Source of the DNA: a virus
DNA: 48,371 nucleotides
Direction: 5' to 3' (one strand)
IMG/VR virus record: IMGVR_UViG_3300025102_007024
Span: 1-48,371 of that record
In this document: piece after piece, positions 43,701-48,371 of the stretch
Layout of the letters: every line of letters starts with the position of its first letter
Numbering within the stretch: the stretch's first letter is position 1
Program-made: the position numbers and the translations under genes
The notes under the pieces: generated by a model
Seen by the model: the letters and a program-made list of their open reading frames with translations, nothing else
Told to the model about the DNA's origin: nothing
Databases searched by the model: none

Positions 43701-45162
43701 TGTAAGAGCAAGAGTATCTAATAAAGATTTAAATTTAAAAGGCAATGACGGTGGTTCAGAAATTACTGCTCTTGCTTTAGATATGTCAGATGCTGGTACT
43801 GCTACCTTCAATAATAAAGTTTGTATGGGTAACAGCAAGCTGGTTCTTAATGGTACAGCAGTTACTGCTACAGCAGCTGAACTAAATTGCGTCGATGGTC
43901 TAACTGCTACTACTTCAGAGTTAAACAAGCTTGATGGAGTTACCGCTACTACTGCAGAATTAAATTGTGTTGACGGACTTACTGCTACTACAACAGAGCT
44001 TAATTACGTTGATGGAGTAACCAGTAGTATCCAAACACAACTTAATAGTAAAGGATCTGGAGACATAACAGGAGTTACAGCTGGTACAAATCTTAATGGT
44101 GGAGGATCATCCGGAGGCGTAACATTAAATCTTGATGGAGACGTTTCAGGTCTTACTAGTCTTGTTGTAGATGATATTACTATTAACGGTTCTAATATTA
44201 CCGATTCTGGTACACTCTATATTGAAGCAGGAGGAGATATTAATCTTGAAGCAGACGGTAATAATATTTGCTTTTTGGCTTCTAGCACACAATTCGGTGA
44301 ATTTGCAAATTGTAGTAGTGATTTTGTAATATGTAGTAAAGTTAGTAATAAAGATATGATCTTTTGCGGTAATGACAATGGTACTGCTAGATTTGCAATG
44401 TGCCTTGATATGTCTGATAACGGAACTCTTATTACTAATAGCCATATTTGCGTTGCCGATGGTAAAGATGTTTGTACAGATGAGGTACGAGCAAGAGACG
44501 CAGCAGGCTTAACTCTTAGTGATGATGGAGGTAATGGTATCTTTATTAAAGATGGAGGTAATGTTGCTATAGGATCTACTACAGCGAATAATAAGTTACA
44601 AATATGCGCTGGAACTATTGAATTAACTGATAATTCTGGTTATGGTATTAAGTTTGGTAGTTGTTCGTGCGTGTTTAACTATGGTGATCTTTATGTATGT
44701 CAAACTGGATCAGGTAATATAAGATTAGAAACTTCTGCAGCTAACAGTGATGTTGATATATGCGTCGCTAATGCATCCGGAAGTAAATATAACATAGCCA
44801 AATTTGATGGAAGTGCATGTGTAACTGACTTTTGTGGTATGGTTAGAGCTGAGCAGCAGATATGTGCTAATACTAATACATCATATACTTTCGCAATAGC
44901 TGACCATGGTAAATTAGTTACGTCAAGTAACGGAAGTGCACAAACTTTAACTGTTCCTCCAAACAGCTCGGTTGCTTATCCTATAGGAGCTGATATAACT
45001 GTAATGCAACTAGGATCAGGTCAAGTAACTATTGCTGCCGGATCAGGAGTAACATTATACGCAGCAGATTCAGAACTTAAAACTCGTGTACAATATAGTG
45101 CAGCAACATTAACTAAAGTAGCTTCTGATTCTTGGTTAGTAGCAGGAGACTTAACAGCATAA
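40777..45162 (+). CDS. Second repetitive tail fibre, 1461 residues
   Basis: It is built from the same parts as the giant protein: 13-residue LDG repeats (often the NKLDGVTATxSELNCVDG variant), DITGVTAGTNLNGGGSSGSV modules and LTLDMSDAG.A.FNN strands. It ends with a distinct distal domain in which YTFAIADHGKLVTS, QTLTVPPNSSVAYPIG and VTLYAADSELKTRVQYSAAT are followed by SWLVAGDLTA. That C-terminal domain is common at the end of phage tail fibres and is likely the tip or trimerisation cap. Cysteine is frequent. The N-terminus (MANVLIQPVSGAIQFNN) differs from the giant protein, so the two probably attach at different places. A TATAAATA box lies upstream. Confidence 0.85.
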   Translation: MANVLIQPVSGAIQFNNETCGSSTVPDLSSNGVKLFQVDDSGLQVESHFGGLTGGTRFSVAGDGGQLLSITDSLTGDVFSVNDASGLPIINVNSCIDDVVKVGSFNTNALVVSGGSVAIGTDKVISNQLSIAGKLSAADEIAATSLDISGNVDIDGTLETDALSLNGTTVTSTAAELNKLDGVTATASELNCVDGLTSTTAELNTLDGFNGDVNDLNYAKTLCDTGVTGTEFNCLDGLTATTSELNKLDGVTATASELNCVDGLTSTTAELNTLDGFNGDVNDLNYAKTLCDTGVTGTEFNCLDGLTSTTTELNKLDGVTSSTAELNCVDGLTATTSELNCLDGLTATTTELNYVDGVTSSIQTQLNSKGSGDITGVTAGTNLNGGGSSGSVTVNLDSGLTGLTCVVVDDITINGSLISNAGQGHLCVCGGGDIALDSSNGDIKLRDAGTDYARFLDTSNNFIIQSLGNDKDMIFCGCDGGSAINALTLDMSDAGKALFNNAACMKQLCIVDGSPVLILQDNSDDDDHHIQFINNSGTVDYEIRTQDPTSGGGGDGLYIGSCQSDGEVVIFTNDTHALTLAANQRATFADEVCMGNSKLVLNGTAVTSTAAELNKLDGVTSTATELNCVDGLTSTTAELNKLDGFNGDVTDLNYAKTLYDTGVTGTEFNCLDGLTATTSELNKLDGVTATTAELNCVDGLTATTTELNYVDGVTSSIQTQINSKGTGTVDGSGTANRVVAWCDTDTVGASNVTVTELNCLDGLTSTTAELNKLDGVTATASELNCVDGLTATTSELNTLDGFTGDVNDLNYAETLKATGVTGTEFNCLDGLTATTSELNKLDGVTSTTAELNCVDGLTATTTELNYVDGVTSSIQTQLNSKGSGDITGVTAGTNLNGGGSSGSVTVNLDSGLTGLTCVVVDDITINGSTISDSGDFTLDVGGDITFDAGGGDIILSDDGTIVGTLSLNQNSGDFDVRARVSNKDLNLKGNDGGSEITALALDMSDAGTATFNNKVCMGNSKLVLNGTAVTATAAELNCVDGLTATTSELNKLDGVTATTAELNCVDGLTATTTELNYVDGVTSSIQTQLNSKGSGDITGVTAGTNLNGGGSSGGVTLNLDGDVSGLTSLVVDDITINGSNITDSGTLYIEAGGDINLEADGNNICFLASSTQFGEFANCSSDFVICSKVSNKDMIFCGNDNGTARFAMCLDMSDNGTLITNSHICVADGKDVCTDEVRARDAAGLTLSDDGGNGIFIKDGGNVAIGSTTANNKLQICAGTIELTDNSGYGIKFGSCSCVFNYGDLYVCQTGSGNIRLETSAANSDVDICVANASGSKYNIAKFDGSACVTDFCGMVRAEQQICANTNTSYTFAIADHGKLVTSSNGSAQTLTVPPNSSVAYPIGADITVMQLGSGQVTIAAGSGVTLYAADSELKTRVQYSAATLTKVASDSWLVAGDLTA
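41290..44060 (+). repeat. LDG repeat blocks in the second fibre gene
   Basis: Blocks at about 41290-41860, 42590-42930, 43030-43400 and 43860-44040. The units are the same 39-base family as in the giant gene, with a larger share of NKLDG and CVDG variants. Confidence 0.8.
41890..42030 (+). repeat. GDITGVTAGTNLNGGG module, first of three near-identical copies
   Basis: About 140 bases encoding GDITGVTAGTNLNGGGSSG and the following strands. Copies at 43425-43565 (a few silent changes) and about 44055-44195 (more diverged). The first two are nearly base-identical, which indicates a recent duplication. Confidence 0.7.
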
Positions 45163-45163
45163 T

Positions 45164-46021
45164 ATGAAAGCAGGTATAGTATCATCTACAAGACAACTCT
45201 TAATGGATATTCATGAGAATAATACTGATTATGAATTTAAAACTTATGGGATGTATAGCTTTAGATCTTTAAATAGAAATTATAACGGTCCAGTTTTCCA
45301 AGCCTATAAAGACAGTAACGGTGCAACTCAGGATATGTATGTTGATGATTTATATGATGGAACATTAACAACATTTGGCGGGGGAGGAAAAGTAAGAGTT
45401 AAGATTTTATATGATCAGAGTGGTAATGGTAATGACGCCTCTCAAACTTCACGGTTTAATATGCCAGAGATAATAAATTCAAGCGGTACATTACAAACTG
45501 TACAGGGCCAGCCAGCTATGGATTTTGATGGCGGTAATGATTTAATGCCTCTAAATAGTGCATTACCTGATATTGATACTGGTAACTGTAGCTCTTTTTG
45601 TGTTGGAGAATATGATGGAACTAATTTAAATCCTGCGGAAATGATGTTATCTTTAGGTTGGACTAATAATAGTGCTAGGTGGTTTGCACCTTTTAACTTT
45701 CAAAATGAATTTATATTTGGTTATAATAGCACATGGAATGAGCAGACAGTAAATCAAAACGATACCGATACTCATCTCTTCACCGCTATAGCTGGAACAA
45801 ATCAAGGAAATTGGAGATGCTTCCTTGACGGTACGCAGCAAGGTACTGCAACACGAGCTTCTAGAGCTAGTGGAGGTACTTATGGTATAGGAGGGGCTAA
45901 TAATGTCTCTAACTATGCACTAAACGGTAGAGTCACAGAAGTATTAGTCTTTGATGGAGACTGTAGTACTTTAAGAACAGCTATTGAAAAAAATATAAAC
46001 GACTATTATAATATATATTAA
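45164..46021 (+). CDS. GH54-like (ArabFuran-catalytic) ConA-fold virion protein
   Basis: A 285-residue protein. Residues 28-60 have MYSFRSLNRNYNGPVFQAY and then GATQDMYVDDLYDG, and residues 80-100 have VKILYDQSGNGNDASQTSRF followed by MPEI. These are the strands of the GH54 alpha-L-arabinofuranosidase catalytic domain, a ConA-like sandwich also found as a non-catalytic carbohydrate-binding module in phages. The end GRVTEVLVFDGDCSTLRTAI closes the fold. Enzymatic activity cannot be inferred, because I cannot confirm the two catalytic acids. It starts one base after the fibre stop, so it probably rides on or near the fibre tip. Confidence 0.68.
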   Translation: MKAGIVSSTRQLLMDIHENNTDYEFKTYGMYSFRSLNRNYNGPVFQAYKDSNGATQDMYVDDLYDGTLTTFGGGGKVRVKILYDQSGNGNDASQTSRFNMPEIINSSGTLQTVQGQPAMDFDGGNDLMPLNSALPDIDTGNCSSFCVGEYDGTNLNPAEMMLSLGWTNNSARWFAPFNFQNEFIFGYNSTWNEQTVNQNDTDTHLFTAIAGTNQGNWRCFLDGTQQGTATRASRASGGTYGIGGANNVSNYALNGRVTEVLVFDGDCSTLRTAIEKNINDYYNIY

Positions 46022-46269
46022 TGAAAGAATACGACTGGAACCTTACTTTTTGCGATAACAGAAGAGAGCCTTTCGGGGGCTATTATGTTGATTTAGTAGA
46101 ATACACTTTAGATGAAACTGGATTTAGAGCTTCAGATAACTATTTAGAGGAAAATCATTTTACAGATGTGGCTACAGCTTCAGCTTTTTGGGTCAATAAT
46201 AAGCAAGGTCATTATATTTTATATAATGAGATAGAAGAAAGAGAAAACTTTGATGCTTCTGATATCTAA
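46021..46269 (+). CDS. Hypothetical acidic protein, 82 residues
   Basis: I do not recognise this protein. It is acidic with several aromatic residues (GGYYVDLVEYTLDE, a FWVNNKQGHYILYNE segment). The ATG shares a base with the upstream stop (TAATG), so it is coupled to the lectin-fold gene, but the composition differs from the fibres. It ends 13 bases before the next GGAACT promoter. Confidence 0.65.
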   Translation: MKEYDWNLTFCDNRREPFGGYYVDLVEYTLDETGFRASDNYLEENHFTDVATASAFWVNNKQGHYILYNEIEERENFDASDI

Positions 46270-46282
46270 CTTGAAAAGAAAA

Positions 46283-46298
46283 GGAACTACTATATAAT
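46283..46298 (+). promoter_or_regulatory. GGAACT-N4-TATAAT promoter, copy 3
   Basis: GGAACT (46283-46288), four bases, TATAAT (46293-46298), 6 bases before the ATG at 46305. ACTACTAT (46286-46293) and ATAGTGGT (46297-46304) form an inverted repeat with one mismatch, centred on the TATAAT. Confidence 0.72.
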
Positions 46299-46304
46299 AG
46301 TGGT

Positions 46305-46571
46305 ATGATTGACGATAATATTCTTAATTGTGTAAACTGTGGAAGGGAAGTAGAGAAAGCTCGAGTAGAATTTGGCTTTAAAAATTGCTCTATCTGCGCT
46401 CATTCTGGTCCTGACGTTTCTAAACCTAAGGGTAGAATGGTATATAGTCATAAAACTGGTGCTGAGATCGAAATACTCTCTGAAGAAAGTTGGAATGAGA
46501 ATAAGAAGTACTTTACTCCTAATGGAGCGAGGTCTGCTTTGAAGAACTTTAGTAGAAATATTTGTTCGTAG
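46305..46571 (+). CDS. Small zinc-ribbon protein, 88 residues
   Basis: NCVNCGREVEKARVEFGFKNCSICAH gives two CxxC knuckles about 18 residues apart, a classical four-cysteine zinc ribbon near the N-terminus. The C-terminal half is conserved-looking (KGRMVYSHKTGAEIEILS, FTPNGARSALKNFSRN) and may bind nucleic acid. The arrangement recalls DksA/TraR-type C4 fingers, but the coiled-coil part of DksA is missing. It is driven by a GGAACT-type promoter with almost no leader. It may be a regulator. Confidence 0.68.
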   Translation: MIDDNILNCVNCGREVEKARVEFGFKNCSICAHSGPDVSKPKGRMVYSHKTGAEIEILSEESWNENKKYFTPNGARSALKNFSRNICS

Positions 46572-46586
46572 AAATAATTATTATAC

Positions 46587-47147
46587 ATGAATCTTTATGA
46601 TATACCTATTCATAAAAACTCTCCAATAGTTGTTAACGCTATAGTAGAAATACCTAAAGGTACTAGAGCAAAATATGAGTATGATAAAGATTATGAGGTA
46701 TTTAAATTAGATAGATGTTTAACTTCAGCTATGGCTTATCCAGCCAACTATGGCTTTATTCCTAAAACTTTAGGTGAAGATAATGATCCGTTAGATATAA
46801 TTATCTACAATGATATTGCAATCGAAATGGGATCACTCGTTGAATGTAAGATCGTAGGCATGTTAGATATGGTAGACGGGGGAGAGAACGACCATAAAAT
46901 AGTAGGAGTACCAGTCTATCACTCTAGAGTAAATGAATACAATAGCATAGAAGATCTTGATGATCTGTTTTTAAAAATTACAGAAAACTTTTTCTTACAT
47001 TACAAAGATCTAAATGATAAAGAAGTTCAAATTAACGGATGGTGCGAACCCCATAAGGCTAAAGAGGTTATCGATAGGAGTATTATTGGTAATTGTAGTT
47101 CTAAAGCTTACAAAGCTCCTGTTAATTTCGGAGAATTAGAGTTGTAG
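46587..47147 (+). CDS. ppa: Inorganic pyrophosphatase, family I
   Basis: A full-length 186-residue family I pyrophosphatase. VEIPKGTRAKYEYDKDYEVFK and AYPANYGFIPKTLGEDNDPLDI hold the signature, with acidic ligands D65, D67 and D70 at the same numbers as in E. coli; GMLDMVDGGENDHKIVGVPV holds the remaining acidic ligands. Reaction: pyrophosphate to two phosphates. It would pull nucleotidyltransferase reactions (two in this window) and DNA synthesis forward; that benefit is inference. Its ATG is 15 bases after the zinc-ribbon stop, with no strong promoter or ribosome site visible. Confidence 0.93.
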   Translation: MNLYDIPIHKNSPIVVNAIVEIPKGTRAKYEYDKDYEVFKLDRCLTSAMAYPANYGFIPKTLGEDNDPLDIIIYNDIAIEMGSLVECKIVGMLDMVDGGENDHKIVGVPVYHSRVNEYNSIEDLDDLFLKITENFFLHYKDLNDKEVQINGWCEPHKAKEVIDRSIIGNCSSKAYKAPVNFGELEL

Positions 47148-47153
47148 CGCGAA

Positions 47154-47169
47154 GGAACTCTCCTATAAT
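47154..47169 (+). promoter_or_regulatory. GGAACT-N4-TATAAT promoter, copy 4, with perfect palindrome
   Basis: GGAACT (47154-47159), four bases, TATAAT (47164-47169), 6 bases before the ATG at 47176. CTCCTAT (47160-47166) and ATAGGAG (47168-47174) form a perfect 7-base inverted repeat around a single central base in the TATAAT. Confidence 0.75.
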
Positions 47170-47175
47170 AGGAGT

Positions 47176-47364
47176 ATGGAAATCGAACTTACTAAATCTG
47201 ATAAAGAGTACGCGAAGCAGCACGGTCTTTCATGGGGAGAGATGAGAGATTTTAAAGAAGATATGATTAAGGAAGAAGAGATGATGGTCTCTTGGTATAG
47301 AATGAAAGAGCAGGAGCGTAAAGATTTTGAAAATTCTCCGCAAGCAATCTATCCTGCCTGGTAA
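47176..47364 (+). CDS. Small charged helical protein, 62 residues
   Basis: I do not recognise this protein. It is strongly charged and helical (LTKSDKEYAKQHGLSWGEMR, FKEDMIKEEEMMV), rich in Met and Glu. Because its promoter is of the GGAACT class with a perfect operator-like palindrome, regulated expression outside the late phase is likely. The stop codon directly abuts copy 5 of the same promoter. Confidence 0.65.
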   Translation: MEIELTKSDKEYAKQHGLSWGEMRDFKEDMIKEEEMMVSWYRMKEQERKDFENSPQAIYPAW

Positions 47365-47380
47365 GGAACTCTGATATAAT
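47365..47380 (+). promoter_or_regulatory. GGAACT-N4-TATAAT promoter, copy 5, with purine leader
   Basis: GGAACT (47365-47370), four bases, TATAAT (47375-47380). CTCT (47369-47372) and AGAG (47384-47387) are an inverted repeat centred on the TATAAT. The ATG at 47411 is 30 bases on, after a leader almost wholly of A and G. Confidence 0.7.
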
Positions 47381-47410
47381 TAAAGAGAAGAAAGAAAAGA
47401 AAGAATAAGA

Positions 47411-48322
47411 ATGAAACTTGGATTTGATACTACTGCTTTTACTAAAGTATCTGATATTACTATTCCCGATGTGTTCTTTAATAGAATGAAGACGGGTATT
47501 AAAGAGTTCGATATGATCTTTGGAGATGGAATTCTCCCTGGATGTTCGGCTACTATTACGGCGCAAGCTGGGTGCGGAAAAACTACTTTGCTCCTTCAGC
47601 TCTTAGAAGCGCTTTCGAATAATGACTACAATGTAGGTTATTCCTCAGGAGAGGAAAATGCATTTCAGCTAGCTTATACTTGTCAAAGACTTGGAGTAAA
47701 AAATGTCGCTGTAGCTAATGAGACTGATATTGATACTTTAGCTAAAGCTATGGATGATTTAGATGTTCTAGTTATCGATTCATTTCAAGCTCTTTCTACT
47801 AAAACTAAAATGAATAGTAGAGAGCTAGAAAAGCATGCAGTATCTACTCTCTGTAAAAAAGCTAAAGATAGTGAATGTACTCTACTGTTTATTATGCATC
47901 TTACTAAAGATGGTAAGCTTAAGGGTTCTACTTTAGTACCTCACTCTGTAGATGTAAACGTGCAAATTATGCATGATAAAGATAGTGATGATGATACTTC
48001 TAGAATTATCTCTACTTACAAGAATCGATTTGGAGGGTGTGTAGATATTGAAGCTACCCTAGGCTATAAAGGATTTACTCTATCAGGTAAGAAAAAAGTA
48101 GAGAAAGCTAAATCTAAAGCAGGAAGGAAAAAGCAGATTGAAAAGAATATTCTTTCTCTCGACCCTCCTAACATTACTGAGCGAAGAGTAATGGAAACTT
48201 TTGGCCTAACTAAAGGCCAAACTTACGTAGCTCTAAGAGAGCTAGTAGATTCTGGGAAACTGAAAAAATATGGCAGAGGAAGAAGTGCTGTATGGAAAAA
48301 GACTAACTTGATTAATAAATAA
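47411..48322 (+). CDS. RadA-like ATPase with C-terminal winged helix
   Basis: A 303-residue RecA-fold ATPase. Walker A AGCGKTT is at residues 53-59, YSSGEENAFQLAYTCQRLGV near 77-95 is the RadA/Sms block, Walker B VLVIDS is at 119-124, MHLTKDGKLKG follows, and KNRFG at 204-208 is the diagnostic RadA motif. RadA drives branch migration of recombination intermediates. The N-terminal zinc finger and the C-terminal Lon-like domain of bacterial RadA are absent; instead residues 238-300 look like a winged helix (NITERRVMETFGLTKGQTYV, GKLKKYGRGRSAVW). The GGAACT-class promoter with a purine leader precedes it. Confidence 0.85.
   Translation: MKLGFDTTAFTKVSDITIPDVFFNRMKTGIKEFDMIFGDGILPGCSATITAQAGCGKTTLLLQLLEALSNNDYNVGYSSGEENAFQLAYTCQRLGVKNVAVANETDIDTLAKAMDDLDVLVIDSFQALSTKTKMNSRELEKHAVSTLCKKAKDSECTLLFIMHLTKDGKLKGSTLVPHSVDVNVQIMHDKDSDDDTSRIISTYKNRFGGCVDIEATLGYKGFTLSGKKKVEKAKSKAGRKKQIEKNILSLDPPNITERRVMETFGLTKGQTYVALRELVDSGKLKKYGRGRSAVWKKTNLINK
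48314..48321 (+). promoter_or_regulatory. Late-type promoter AATAAATA for the last gene
   Basis: AATAAATA overlaps the 3' end of the RadA-like gene and ends 6 bases before the ATG at 48328, the standard spacing here. Confidence 0.5.
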
Positions 48323-48327
48323 TAATT

Positions 48328-48371
48328 ATGGCAACTGGTGAATGGCATGGGGGAAAGGGTTCAAAACCTAG
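48328..48371 (+). CDS. Partial gene, truncated by the window end
   Basis: An ATG begins a frame of 14 codons plus two bases (MATGEWHGGKGSKP) that stays open to the end of the window. GGKGSKPR-like starts occur in small phage proteins of T4-like genomes. The late-type box with 6-base spacing supports this as a real start. No function can be given. Confidence 0.5.
   Translation, partial: MATGEWHGGKGSKP

Noticed and set aside
24022-46021. A diversity-generating retroelement acting on the fibre tips.
   Set aside because: No reverse transcriptase is in the window and no template/variable repeat pair with adenine-specific differences was seen. A search of the whole genome would be needed to exclude one elsewhere.

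Overview
Organism. The window reads as part of a large, AT-rich, T4-like tailed phage (myovirus), most likely marine. The evidence is a gp15-type tail-sheath terminator, a GroES/gp31-like co-chaperonin, a probable gp62-like clamp-loader subunit, a DinG/XPD-type helicase, a RadA-like ATPase, T4-late-like AATAAATA boxes in front of structural genes, and a roughly 22 kb tail-fibre and adhesin cassette. Genes are packed with 1-30 base overlaps. I see no tRNA, rRNA, integrase or transposase. The host cannot be named from the sequence; a Gram-negative host is plausible because of the LPS-type sugar genes. No gene-free stretch exceeds 300 bases. | Layout. 1-700: 3' part of a glycosyltransferase-like gene. 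667-4497 (minus strand): a tight six-gene operon encoding an RpiB-HldE2 fusion, an HldE1-like PfkB kinase, an AraD-like epimerase, a cupin, a transaldolase and a HAD phosphatase. 4553-9694 (plus): methyltransferase, glycosyltransferase, DUF366-like protein, GDP-mannose 4,6-dehydratase, GT11 fucosyltransferase, gp62-like protein and GalE-type epimerase. 9707-13657 (plus): co-chaperonin, SH3-like small protein, helicase and gp15. 13654-15704 (minus): GT9 glycosyltransferase and a cysteine-rich trimeric fibre. 15751-20871 (plus): PD-(D/E)XK nuclease, GMP reductase, GT2, RmlD-like reductase, nucleotidyltransferase and RmlB-like dehydratase. 20874-23465: small genes, a minimal HExxH protein, a DUF932 protein and a 46-residue AT-hook-like peptide. 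23465-46021 (plus): the fibre cassette, including proteins of 3960 and 1461 residues built from a 13-residue cysteine-bearing repeat, three LamG-like proteins and a GH54-like lectin-fold protein. 46021-48371: small proteins, inorganic pyrophosphatase, a RadA-like ATPase and the start of one more gene. | How the genes may work together. The sugar genes look like two or more routes to nucleotide-activated sugars. One is a GDP-fucose-type route. The other is the minus-strand operon, which has the same order of chemistry as ADP-heptose synthesis but with pentose-type isomerase and epimerase enzymes, so an NDP-pentose such as activated arabinose is a reasonable hypothesis. The products could decorate fibres, the host surface or DNA. 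| Regulation. Two promoter classes stand out. AATAAATA boxes lie 5-9 bases before the start codon of structural genes. A sharply conserved GGAACT-N4-TATAAT element occurs five times before small and replication-type genes, with an inverted repeat centred on the TATAAT. Both classes commonly place the predicted transcript start at the start codon, which suggests leaderless mRNAs.
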